From Lacunisphaera sp. (GTDB taxonomy: Bacteria > Verrucomicrobiota > Verrucomicrobiia > Opitutales > Opitutaceae), in contig JAQSCO010000007.1 of NCBI GenBank assembly GCA_029945445.1, forward strand, positions 1 to 62,353: a stretch of DNA of 62,353 bases, in the 5' to 3' direction. Each line of letters starts with the position of its first letter. The first letter of the stretch is position 1. Both the position numbers and the translations under genes were made by a program. The notes under the pieces are model-generated. The model did not search any database and had not been told where the DNA came from. It saw only the letters and a program-made list of their open reading frames with translations. Positions 24,862 to 32,824 of the stretch are shown here, piece after piece.

Positions 24862-25614
24862 TCAAATCCGGCCGATCTGCCCCAGCGTCAGGCCGCCATC
24901 GACTACGATGATCTGGCCCGTGATATACCGGGCGGCGGGCGAAAGCAGGAACACGACCGCCCCGGCGCAATCCTCCGGTTCGCCCAGGCGGCCGAGCAGG
25001 ATTTTCTTTTCGTAGTGCTGCTGCTTGGCCGAGTTCAGCAGGCCGGCGGTCAGCGGGGTCTTGATCAGGCCAGGCGCAATGCCATTGACGCGGATTCCAT
25101 GCGGAGCCAGCGAGTGGGCCAGCGTGCGGGTCAGCATGACCATCGCGCCTTTCGAAGTGTCGTAGGCCGAAGAGTCATCCTCCGGCTGGAAGCCGTTGGT
25201 CGAGCTGGTGGTGACGATCGCTCCCGGGCGCTTCCGGGCCACGAGTTCACGGGCGAAGGCCTGCGCGACAAAGTAATTGGCCCGGACATTGAGGTTGATC
25301 GTCCGCTCAAAAAGTTCGGGGGACATGTCGAGGAACGGCACATCAAAGAAACTGCCGGCGTTGCACACCAGCAGGTCGAGTTCCGGCCGGGCGGCAAAGG
25401 CCGCCTGCACCAGTTGACCCGGGCCATGGGGATCCAGCAAATCACCCGCCAGATAGACCGAGCCGGCCGGCATTATGGGAGGAGGAGTGTCCTTGCCGTG
25501 GAAAATAAGCCGGGCGCCGGCCGCGTGCAGGCCTTGGGCGATGGCATGCCCGATGCCCTGCGAGGAACCGGTCACCAGGGCGGTGTTATTTGCGAGCGAG
25601 AAGGCGGCGGGCAT
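24862..25614 (-). CDS. Short-chain dehydrogenase/reductase
   Basis: 250 residues with '[14 protein letters not shown]', '[10 protein letters not shown]', '[10 protein letters not shown]' (Ser), '[14 protein letters not shown]' (Tyr-Lys) and '[11 protein letters not shown]'. The start overlaps the end of the upstream amidohydrolase gene by 29 bases, unusually long and indicating strong translational coupling. Next gene follows after five bases. A dehydrogenase acting on a hydroxy acid or sugar acid made by the neighbouring enzymes is likely; specificity is not readable. Confidence 0.87.
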   Translation of the reverse strand: MPAAFSLANNTALVTGSSQGIGHAIAQGLHAAGARLIFHGKDTPPPIMPAGSVYLAGDLLDPHGPGQLVQAAFAARPELDLLVCNAGSFFDVPFLDMSPELFERTINLNVRANYFVAQAFARELVARKRPGAIVTTSSTNGFQPEDDSSAYDTSKGAMVMLTRTLAHSLAPHGIRVNGIAPGLIKTPLTAGLLNSAKQQHYEKKILLGRLGEPEDCAGAVVFLLSPAARYITGQIIVVDGGLTLGQIGRI

Positions 25615-26563
25615 CTTTTAGTTGAAGGAAGGCGAGCACATTGTCCTGGCCGATGGCACGCTGCAATCTCTTCGGCAGCGCCTTGAGGCAGGTGGTCTCG
25701 GCGGCGTAGGTGCTCCGCAGGGAGACGTATTGGCCGTCGATGTCGGCGACATAGCTTTGGAAAGGAGTGTCGGAACCCCACATCAGCTTGGTTGGGTAGG
25801 CCTCGGCCAGCGCCTGCAACACGGCGGTGGGATCCCGGTAGTCGGCGCGGAACCGCCGCGCCTTCGGCGTGACGTAGCTCAAGCCGCGGATAACCCCCTC
25901 GCAATGGATCCGGTGGGCCGAGCAATCAAACCAAGTGTTGGGCAAGGCGGCCACCCGGTCGAGGCATTCACGGTCGTAGCGGCAGGAGTGGGCCAGGCAG
26001 AAACGAACACCAGGGGTGGCTTCGGCAACCTTCAGGATGGTCGAGGCCTGCGACCAAGTGTCCTCTTTTGCCACACTCGAGTGAATGATGAAGGGCAAGT
26101 TAAACTCCTCGGCGAAATCCAGGAAGCCGCGACCCTCTTTCAGGAGAGCGCCCACGTCCGATTGGATCATGGTGGCCTGAATCTTCAGGCCGTAAAAGGG
26201 GAACTGTTTATACAGCTTGCGCAGTTTGGCTATCTGGGCCGCCGGCTTGCGCATCGGGTCGAGGATCATGAACGGCAGGGTCGCGCGGCCCAGATCAGGG
26301 TAGAGCTGGTAGATTTCGCGCAGCATCCGCTCGTTTTCAAAAGCGTAGGGAACCTTCTCAGGGCCGCCGGGCAGCAGCTTGGTCCGGCGCATGCCGGCGA
26401 CATCAAAGGTCAGGTTCGCCACCATGGGGAAAACGATCCACCGATCCACGCCGCAGTGGCGTCCTTCCGTCACCATCGCCGGCAGATCCTGAGCGTAGGG
26501 AGAATAGCCATTGAGGTAGAAATACAGGTCAACGCCGAGATGATTGTGGCAGTCGATGATCAT
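25586..26563 (-). CDS. Amidohydrolase-2 family metal-dependent hydrolase
   Basis: 325 residues. Complete metal-site set: 'IIDCHNHLG' (HxH), 'YGLKIQAT' with Lys on the barrel, 'FIIHSSVAK', '[10 protein letters not shown]', and 'LMWGSDTPF'. Unlike the family member at 9014, both N-terminal His residues are present. Family activities include lactone hydrolysis and decarboxylation. It is first in a four-gene minus operon driven from the divergent region at 26.6 kb that carries a TGTATACA site. Cytoplasmic; the substrate is probably shared with the operon transcribed the other way. Confidence 0.86.
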   Translation of the reverse strand: MIIDCHNHLGVDLYFYLNGYSPYAQDLPAMVTEGRHCGVDRWIVFPMVANLTFDVAGMRRTKLLPGGPEKVPYAFENERMLREIYQLYPDLGRATLPFMILDPMRKPAAQIAKLRKLYKQFPFYGLKIQATMIQSDVGALLKEGRGFLDFAEEFNLPFIIHSSVAKEDTWSQASTILKVAEATPGVRFCLAHSCRYDRECLDRVAALPNTWFDCSAHRIHCEGVIRGLSYVTPKARRFRADYRDPTAVLQALAEAYPTKLMWGSDTPFQSYVADIDGQYVSLRSTYAAETTCLKALPKRLQRAIGQDNVLAFLQLKDARRLLARK

Positions 26564-26623
26564 GGCAGGGAAGGGGTGGAAGGCGTGGAGGGGGCTGTCC
26601 AGAGGCGGGGGGATATTTTTCTA

Positions 26624-26635
26624 GTTGTATACATA
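26624..26635. promoter_or_regulatory. Candidate GntR operator in divergent promoter
   Basis: GTTGTATACATA contains TGTATACA at 26626-26633, followed by an overlapping ATATGTAT. It lies 63 bases from the amidohydrolase start (26563, minus) and about 165 from the aminotransferase start (26798, plus). One bound regulator could control both divergent operons. Confidence 0.62.
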
Positions 26636-26797
26636 TGTATTAGTCGTCAAGCAATAAGCAACAACATGACCTCTGGCGTCTTAGATAAGCCAATATCTTC
26701 TCTGATTGGGCGGCCACAGGTCTTCTCTGGTGCGGCCCTTACGCGAAGAGCCGGCAGTCACGGCGCAGGCGCGTGAGCTGGCCATTTCCTTCCTCCC

Positions 26798-28141
26798 ATG
26801 CCCTATACGTTTGATCGTTCCAAGGCCCTGTTTGAGCGCGCCAACCGCAGCATAGCGGCGGGCGTCAACAGTGGCATTCGCAAGATGGAGGCACCGGTGC
26901 CGTTGTATTTCACCCGGGGCAGTGGCCCAAATCTGTGGGATGTGGACAACAACCACTACCTGGATTTCCAACTCGGCCAGGGCGCGCTGCTGTATGGCCA
27001 TGCTCCGGCCGGCATGGCGGAGGCAATCGGGGCGCAGGCCCGTTTGGGCACGCATTGGGCGGCCCAATGTGAACTCGAGGTCGAGGTGGCCGAGCGGATC
27101 CAGCAGATGATTCCCTCGGCGGAACTCGTGCGGTTCAACAATTCGGCGACGGAGGTTGTGCTCTCGGCCTTCCGTCTGGCCCGCGCGCACACCGGGCGAA
27201 AATTGATTCTGCGTTTTGAAGGCCACTATCATGGTTGGTCAGACGAAGGCTTGGTCGGATTTGCCAATCCCGCGGACAAATGGGGCGATGACGAGAATCC
27301 GGCGCGCCTGCATCCGAGCAAGGGGGTGATTCCGGAAGTCTTGGACCAATTTGTGGTCGCCCGCTGGAACGATCTCGCCCACCTCCGCCGACGCGTGGAT
27401 CAATACCGGGGGCAGCTTGCGGCGATTGTCTTTGAGCCGGTGCTTTGCAACACCTGCTGCCTTGAGCCGGTGCCTGGGCTGATGGCCGCCATCCGCGAGC
27501 TCTGCGACCGGGACGGTATGTTGATGATTTCCGACGAGACGATCACCGGCTTCCGTTTTGGCGCCGCTTGCGCGCAGGGCTATTACGGTTTCAAACCGGA
27601 CCTCACGGTCCTCGGCAAGGCGGTGGGCGGAGGCACCCCGTTCGCCGCCTTGGCCGGCACGAAGGCGGCGATGGCGAAAATTCTCTCCGGCGAGGCGGTT
27701 CATGCCGGCACCCTCAACGCCAATCCGCTGTGCCTCGCGGCAAGCAAATGGTCCCTCGACCAGATCCTCGCCTTGGGCAAAGCCCATCCCGCCGGAATCC
27801 AGAAGATGGGTGAGCGCCTGATGGCCGGCCTGGGCGTCCTGGCACGCGAAAATGCGATACCGTTGCGACCGCAGGGTCCGGGGCTGATTTTCCACGCGGT
27901 GATGCTGAAGCCCGGAGCAACCGAGGGGCCAATCAAGGACTATCGCGACTACGTGCGTCGTCATGATGCCCCGCGCTGGGCCCACCTGCGTCGGTGCCTG
28001 CTGGAAGGAGGAGTGCGTGCCATTGAGCGCGGCCTGTGGTCGATCAGCCTCGCGCACACGGAGGCGGACATTGATGAGGCGCTAAGACGCGCGACAGGCG
28101 CGTTCCGCCGGCATGCCGCGGAATGGCAGGCGCCAGCCTGA
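26798..28141 (+). CDS. Class III aminotransferase (glutamate-1-semialdehyde aminomutase-like)
   Basis: 447 residues, PLP fold I. Motifs: 'RFNNSATEVVLSAFRLAR' (phosphate region), 'FEGHYHGWSDE', D246 in 'ISDETITGFRFG', and the Schiff-base K274 in 'VLGKAVGGG'. It resembles HemL-type enzymes, but the genomic context is catabolic, so a transaminase or aminomutase on an amino acid or amino sugar acid is more likely than tetrapyrrole synthesis. It begins a seven-gene plus-strand operon (MlrC, RidA, FAH, dehydrogenase, lactonase, FAD oxidase). The start has a pyrimidine-rich leader and no Shine-Dalgarno. The N-terminal 'SIAAGVNSGIRK' fits the usual 'ipgGvns..r'. Confidence 0.88.
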   Translation: MPYTFDRSKALFERANRSIAAGVNSGIRKMEAPVPLYFTRGSGPNLWDVDNNHYLDFQLGQGALLYGHAPAGMAEAIGAQARLGTHWAAQCELEVEVAERIQQMIPSAELVRFNNSATEVVLSAFRLARAHTGRKLILRFEGHYHGWSDEGLVGFANPADKWGDDENPARLHPSKGVIPEVLDQFVVARWNDLAHLRRRVDQYRGQLAAIVFEPVLCNTCCLEPVPGLMAAIRELCDRDGMLMISDETITGFRFGAACAQGYYGFKPDLTVLGKAVGGGTPFAALAGTKAAMAKILSGEAVHAGTLNANPLCLAASKWSLDQILALGKAHPAGIQKMGERLMAGLGVLARENAIPLRPQGPGLIFHAVMLKPGATEGPIKDYRDYVRRHDAPRWAHLRRCLLEGGVRAIERGLWSISLAHTEADIDEALRRATGAFRRHAAEWQAPA

Positions 28142-28156
28142 GCAGACGACCAAGCG

Positions 28157-29674
28157 ATGAAGCCCCGCATTCTCTTTGCCGGCCTCTTTCACGAGACCCA
28201 TACGTTTCTTGAGGAAGTGACCCGCTGGGACGACTTCCAGGTCGTTTACGGCCAGGACATTTTGGCCAAACTCGGCGATGCGTCGCCCACCGACGGATTC
28301 CTGGAGGAAGCGGCGCGGCAGGAATGGGAGGTGATCCCGACGCTCGATGCGCGGGCGACGCCGAGCGGCACGGTCGAGGATGCAATGTTTGAGCGCTTTT
28401 GGACCGAGTTCGAGCAGAGGGCGCGCCCGAGTCTGGCCGCCGGGGTGGACGGCATCTACCTGGTTTTGCACGGAGCGATGGCGACCCAGACCGAGCCTGA
28501 TGCGGAAGGTGAACTGCTGACCCGGATCCGGGCACTGCCCGGGGCCGCCGAGGTGCCCATTTTCGGGGTGCTGGATTTGCACGCCAATGTCAGTGCCCGG
28601 ATGTGCCGGCAGGCCAACGGCCTGGTGATGTATCGGGAAAACCCGCACACGGACGCCAAGCAGGCGGCCCAGCGGGGTGCGGCGCTGCTGGGTCGCTGCC
28701 TGCGGTCAGGCCAGGTTCCGCGCATGCGGTGGTGCCGTCCTCCGGTAATCTGGGCTCCGCCGGGCACAAGCACGCAGGAAGACCCGATGCTGTCGCTGAA
28801 AATCTTCGCCAACAAATTGGAGGCGCTGCATCCGGCCATTTGGGCCTGCAACGTAGCCGCGGGCTATTCCTTCGCGGACACGCCGGACACGGGCTGTTCA
28901 CTCAGCCTGATCACCACGCTGGCGGAAGATGAAGCGCGATCCCATTTGGAAACCGGGGTGAGGCTCGCCTGGACTCTGCGGGCGCGGGGCAACGTGCAGT
29001 ATTCGCCGGTGGACGAGGTTCTCGCCCGAGTGAGATCGTCGCCCCCGCCGGCTTCCGGCCCCACCTTGCTGGTCGAACCCTCGGACAATATTGGCGGTGG
29101 CGCCCCCGGTGACGGCACCGGGGTGTTGCGTGCACTGCTTCAACAGGGGTGCGAAAAGGCGCTCGTCATCATTGCTGATCCGCAGGCCGTGTCCGCCCTG
29201 CGGGATGCCGTCGTAGGCGAGACGCGCAAACTTGCCATCGGCGGCCGAGGTTCGAAATTGGATGCAGGCCCGGTCGAGATTGCGGCCAGCTTCATCTCGC
29301 GCAGCGAGGGAAAATTCGACCTCGAGGACAAGCAAAGTCATCTGGCCTCGATCAATGGCATCCATATCGAGATGGGGCCCTGTGCGGTCGTGCGCACCGC
29401 CGGTGTGACCATCCTGCTCACCAGCCGCAAGACCGCGCCCTTTGACCTCGGTCAGTTGCGCAGCCAGGGGATCGAGCCGAAGGATTATGCCATCATCGGG
29501 GTCAAGGCGGCGGTTGCCCACAAGCGGGCTTACGACAAGATCTCCCGCACGTCCTATTACGTGGATACCCCCGGTCCCTGCACGAGCAACCTGTCGGCCT
29601 TGCCTTGGCGGCATCTGCACCGGCCGGTCTATCCACTCGATCCCATCACCACCCCCGAATTCAAATTCTCATGA
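28157..29674 (+). CDS. M81 family metallopeptidase-like protein (MlrC)
   Basis: 505 residues. Conserved MlrC features: 'FAGLFHETHTF' at the N-terminus, 'LVLHGAM', 'GVLDLHANVS' and 'YRENPHTD' (zinc-site residues), 'EPSDNIGGGAPGDGT' starting the C-terminal domain, and 'GVKAAVAHKRAYD'. MlrC was first described in microcystin linear-peptide degradation, but most homologues occur in small-molecule catabolic operons with RidA proteins and transporters, where their real substrate is unknown. Here it lies 15 bases after the aminotransferase and overlaps ridA by four bases (ATGA). Probably cytoplasmic, since no signal peptide is seen. Confidence 0.88.
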   Translation: MKPRILFAGLFHETHTFLEEVTRWDDFQVVYGQDILAKLGDASPTDGFLEEAARQEWEVIPTLDARATPSGTVEDAMFERFWTEFEQRARPSLAAGVDGIYLVLHGAMATQTEPDAEGELLTRIRALPGAAEVPIFGVLDLHANVSARMCRQANGLVMYRENPHTDAKQAAQRGAALLGRCLRSGQVPRMRWCRPPVIWAPPGTSTQEDPMLSLKIFANKLEALHPAIWACNVAAGYSFADTPDTGCSLSLITTLAEDEARSHLETGVRLAWTLRARGNVQYSPVDEVLARVRSSPPPASGPTLLVEPSDNIGGGAPGDGTGVLRALLQQGCEKALVIIADPQAVSALRDAVVGETRKLAIGGRGSKLDAGPVEIAASFISRSEGKFDLEDKQSHLASINGIHIEMGPCAVVRTAGVTILLTSRKTAPFDLGQLRSQGIEPKDYAIIGVKAAVAHKRAYDKISRTSYYVDTPGPCTSNLSALPWRHLHRPVYPLDPITTPEFKFS

Positions 29675-30057
29675 AAACCACTGTTACCTATCCCATCGCC
29701 AAGGACACCCCGGTCTCGCATCTGCCATTCAGCCCCGTCGTGCGGGTGGGGGACCTGATTTTTGTCTCCGGCCAGGCTTCAGTCGACACGACCGGCAAGA
29801 TCGTTCCGGACACCTTCGAGGGCGAGTTTCGCCGTTCCATCGACAACCTGCGCAAGGTCCTGGAGACCGCCGGCAGCGACCTGAAGCACGTGATCCAGAC
29901 CCGCAACTATGTCCGCGATGCGGCCAATGTCCCGCACTACAACGAGCTCTACCGCGAGTATTTTTCCGCGCCTTTCCCGACCCGCACCACCATCACCAAC
30001 TGCCTTCCCCCCACGCTGCACTACGAAGTCGAATGTGTGGCCGTGGCCAAGGCCTGA
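29671..30057 (+). CDS. RidA-family enamine/imine deaminase
   Basis: 128 residues. RidA/YjgF signature: 'GDLIFVSGQASVDTTGKIV', 'IDNLRKVLETAGSDLKHVI', 'FPTRTTITNC' (conserved Arg) and 'VECVAVAKA' (conserved Glu). Family members hydrolyse reactive 2-imino acids released by PLP enzymes and by FAD amino acid oxidases. Both kinds of enzyme are encoded in this operon (26798 and 32825), so a clean-up role fits. The ATG at 29671 overlaps the mlrC stop; the longer frame from 29605 would lie inside mlrC and is rejected. Confidence 0.9.
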   Translation: MKTTVTYPIAKDTPVSHLPFSPVVRVGDLIFVSGQASVDTTGKIVPDTFEGEFRRSIDNLRKVLETAGSDLKHVIQTRNYVRDAANVPHYNELYREYFSAPFPTRTTITNCLPPTLHYEVECVAVAKA

Positions 30058-30069
30058 ACATCTCCTCCC

Positions 30070-30885
30070 ATGAAAATTGTCCGTTACCGCGACCCGGCCG
30101 GCCGGGACCATTACGGCGCCGAGCAGGCTGATGGCAGCGTGCGGCGCATTGCCGGCGATATCTTCGGCGACTACCAGGTGACGCCGGACAAGGCGGCCGT
30201 GGCCAAGTTGCTGGCTCCCGTGGTGCCGACGCAGATCCTCGGGGTCGGCCTGAACTATCGGCATCACGCCAAGGAATCGGGCATGAAGGTCCCCGAGCTT
30301 CCGGTCCTTTTCGTGAAGGGCCTCAATACCCTGCAGAATCCGGGCGACCCGATCGAGATTCCGACGCATCTCGCCAGCCAGGAGGTCGACTATGAATGCG
30401 AACTGGCGGTGGTCATCGGCCGGCCCTGCAAGAATGTCAGCCGCGACCGCGCCATGGAATACGTGCTGGGCTTCACCTGCGCGAACGATGTCTCGGCCCG
30501 GGACTGGCAGATCAAGCTCGGCGGCGGCCAGTGGTGCCGCGGCAAGTTTTTTGACACCTTCTGCCCGCTGGGACCGCGCCTCGTGACACCCGATGAGATT
30601 CCGAAGCCGAACGCGCTGAAAATCGCCACGCACCTCAACGGAGTCACGGTGCAGGACTGGACCACCTCCGACATGATCTTTGATATCCCGCGGATCATTG
30701 AATTCCTGAGCGGCAGCACGACGCTCCTGCCCGGCACGGTCATCCTGACCGGCACGCCGCACGGAGTGGGCATGGCGGCGAAACCGGTTCCGCGGTGGTT
30801 GAAACCGGGCGATGTGGTCACCATTGAGATTGAGGGCATCGGGCAGTTGACCAATCCCGTGATCGCCGAGCCTACCCGGAGCTGA
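30070..30885 (+). CDS. Fumarylacetoacetate hydrolase family protein
   Basis: 271 residues. Short N-terminal domain, then the FAH fold: 'LGVGLNYRHHAKESG', metal ligands E109 and E111 in 'VDYECELAVVIGR', D140 in 'CANDVSARDWQ', and the C-terminal 'VILTGTPHGVG'. Family members cleave C-C bonds of acylpyruvates, for example 2,4-diketo-3-deoxy-L-rhamnonate or -fuconate to pyruvate and lactate, the last step of the oxidative deoxysugar pathway. With RhmD and several SDRs in the same proposed regulon this is the best candidate for that step. Twelve bases after ridA, three before the next gene. Confidence 0.9.
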   Translation: MKIVRYRDPAGRDHYGAEQADGSVRRIAGDIFGDYQVTPDKAAVAKLLAPVVPTQILGVGLNYRHHAKESGMKVPELPVLFVKGLNTLQNPGDPIEIPTHLASQEVDYECELAVVIGRPCKNVSRDRAMEYVLGFTCANDVSARDWQIKLGGGQWCRGKFFDTFCPLGPRLVTPDEIPKPNALKIATHLNGVTVQDWTTSDMIFDIPRIIEFLSGSTTLLPGTVILTGTPHGVGMAAKPVPRWLKPGDVVTIEIEGIGQLTNPVIAEPTRS

Positions 30886-30888
30886 CCT

Positions 30889-31851
30889 ATGGACCCCGGG
30901 AAAAACATCGAGCGGGTGGCGGTTGTCGGCGCCGGGTTGATCGGCTCAAGCTGGGCCGCGCATTTTCTTGCCCGAGGGCTGGACGTGTCCGTCACCGATC
31001 CCGCGCCCGGCGCCGAGCGCGGACTGCGCGAGCAGATTGACCGCGCCTGGCCCATCGTGACGCAGCTCGGACTGGCGCCCGGGGCCTCGCGCAACCGCCT
31101 GCATTTCACCCCGGCCCTGGAAGCGGCCGTGGCCGGGGCGGACTTTGTGCAGGAGAACGGCCCGGAACGGGAGGAACTCAAGGTGAAGCTTTTTGCGGAA
31201 CTCGACCGGTTGGTTCCGCCGGATGTCATCCTCGCCTCCAGTTCGTCCGGCCTGAAGATGAGTGCGATCCAGGCCGGCTGCCGCCACCCGGAACGCTGCG
31301 TCATCGGGCATCCCTTCAACCCGCCGCATTTGATCCCCTTGGTCGAGGTGGTGGGCGGGCGCTCCACGGCCGCCGCCTGTTTGGAGCGGGCCTGCGCGTT
31401 CTACATTCAAGTCGGGAAAAAACCGATCTTGCTCCACAAGGAAGTCACCGGCCACGTGGCGAACCGGCTGCAGGCGGCGCTTTGGCGTGAGGCGGTGCAC
31501 CTCGTCGAACAGGGGGTGATAAGTGTCGGTGACGTGGACGACGCGGTCAGCTGGGGCCCCGGTTTGCGCTGGGGGGTGATGGGTCCGAACCTGATTTTCC
31601 ATCTGGGTGGCGGGCCGGGAGGCATCAGGCATTTCATGGCCCACTTGGCCGGCCCGTTCTCGCGCTGGTGGGCCGATTTGGGCAAGCCGGAACTGACCGC
31701 GGATCTCCAGGCCAAGCTGATCGCCGGAGTCGAAACGGCGGCGGCCGGACAATCCATCGCGGAACTCGAGACTTACCGTGACCAGATGATCATCGCTTTG
31801 CTTGCCGCGCGGGCCCGGGCCGCGCGGGACAAGCCGCCCGGCGGCGGTTAG
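30889..31851 (+). CDS. 3-hydroxyacyl-CoA dehydrogenase-family oxidoreductase (carnitine/gulonate dehydrogenase-like)
   Basis: 320 residues. NAD-binding 'VAVVGAGLIGSSWAAHFL', 'ILASSSSGLKMS', catalytic 'IGHPFNPPHLIPLVEVV', 'GHVANRLQAALWREAVHLV', and a C-terminal helical domain. Single-domain members without a hydratase are often L-carnitine dehydrogenases or L-gulonate 3-dehydrogenases rather than fatty-acid enzymes, which suits this sugar/amine operon. The start is one of the few with a Shine-Dalgarno (GGAG, eight bases before ATG). It follows the FAH gene by three bases. The 3-hydroxy acid it oxidises is not identifiable from sequence. Confidence 0.87.
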   Translation: MDPGKNIERVAVVGAGLIGSSWAAHFLARGLDVSVTDPAPGAERGLREQIDRAWPIVTQLGLAPGASRNRLHFTPALEAAVAGADFVQENGPEREELKVKLFAELDRLVPPDVILASSSSGLKMSAIQAGCRHPERCVIGHPFNPPHLIPLVEVVGGRSTAAACLERACAFYIQVGKKPILLHKEVTGHVANRLQAALWREAVHLVEQGVISVGDVDDAVSWGPGLRWGVMGPNLIFHLGGGPGGIRHFMAHLAGPFSRWWADLGKPELTADLQAKLIAGVETAAAGQSIAELETYRDQMIIALLAARARAARDKPPGGG

Positions 31852-31875
31852 CATCCTGGCGCAATCACTCGCTTT

Positions 31876-32757
31876 ATGGACCGCTATCCCGGCGTTGAAA
31901 TCTTTCAAGCCGTGCCCGCGCGCCTCGGCGAGGGCATCTGCTGGCATCCGCAGCGGCAAACCCTCTGGTGGGTGGATATCCTGGGCCAGCGGTATTTTGA
32001 ATCGGCTCCAGCCGGCGGACCGCCGCGCGTCTTCGAGTCGCGGCAAATGATCAGCGCGCTGGCCCCGAGAACCGATGGTGGGCTGGTCGCGGCAATGCAT
32101 GACGGCATTTATCTGGTTGAGCCGGACTCGGGAAACACCGTGCCGTTCGCAACTCCGGCTGATCACGACCCGCGGCAATTTCGCTTCAATGACGCCAAGG
32201 TGGATCCCCGCGGCCGGCTCTGGGCCGGCACGCTGGCGCTGGATGGCCGGGCCGGTGAGTCGCGGCTCTATTGCTTCGGGACGGATCGAGCGGTGCGAGT
32301 AATGCGGGAGCGAGTCAGCATCTCCAACGGACTGGCCTGGTCTTCCGATGCGCAGACACTCTATTACATCGATTCGCCGACGCGCACCGTGCAGGAATTT
32401 TCCTTTGATCCCGAGCCGGGCACGCTCGGGCCACCGCGAGTAGCAATCTCGCTGGTTGAAAAAGACGGCTTGCCGGACGGTTGCTGCCTGGATGTCGAGG
32501 GCTGCCTGTGGGTGGCGCATTGGGGCGCGGCGAAGCTGACGCGATGGGAGCCGCGGTCCGGCCGCCTCCTGCGCACCGTTGCGCTCCCGGTCAGTAACGT
32601 CACTTCCTGCGCCTTCGGGGGCGAGCGGCGCGACCAGCTCTTCATCACCACCGCGGTTGATGACAGCCGCGGGGACGGCGAACCCGAGGCGGGCTTTGTC
32701 TTCAGGATCGATCCGGGCACCAGCGGCCCGCTGCCGGCCAGTTTTGCTGGTCGCTGA
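31876..32757 (+). CDS. SMP-30/gluconolactonase-type sugar lactonase
   Basis: 293-residue six-bladed propeller. The metal/catalytic set of SMP-30 lactonases is present: Glu in 'RLGEGICWHP', Asn in 'ISNGLAWSSD', Asp in 'LPDGCCLDVEG', plus 'YYIDSPTRTVQEF' and 'FRFNDAKVDPRGRLWAGTL'. Such enzymes open aldonolactones made by sugar 1-dehydrogenases. In a rhamnose-type oxidative path it would convert the 1,4- or 1,5-lactone to the acid used by RhmD. No signal peptide. It lies 24 bases after the dehydrogenase, in the operon that also carries the FAH hydrolase. Confidence 0.9.
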   Translation: MDRYPGVEIFQAVPARLGEGICWHPQRQTLWWVDILGQRYFESAPAGGPPRVFESRQMISALAPRTDGGLVAAMHDGIYLVEPDSGNTVPFATPADHDPRQFRFNDAKVDPRGRLWAGTLALDGRAGESRLYCFGTDRAVRVMRERVSISNGLAWSSDAQTLYYIDSPTRTVQEFSFDPEPGTLGPPRVAISLVEKDGLPDGCCLDVEGCLWVAHWGAAKLTRWEPRSGRLLRTVALPVSNVTSCAFGGERRDQLFITTAVDDSRGDGEPEAGFVFRIDPGTSGPLPASFAGR

Positions 32758-32824
32758 ACCACGGGCGAGGCATGACATCATGGCACTGCCCAATTTGGCG
32801 AAACCCACGGAGTAAGCCTCTTCG

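Noticed and set aside
30946..32808. 620-residue minus-strand frame opposite the dehydrogenase and lactonase genes
   Set aside because: It spans two confidently recognised plus-strand genes and is rich in Arg/His/Gly/Pro, as shadow frames are. High GC produces long open antisense frames.
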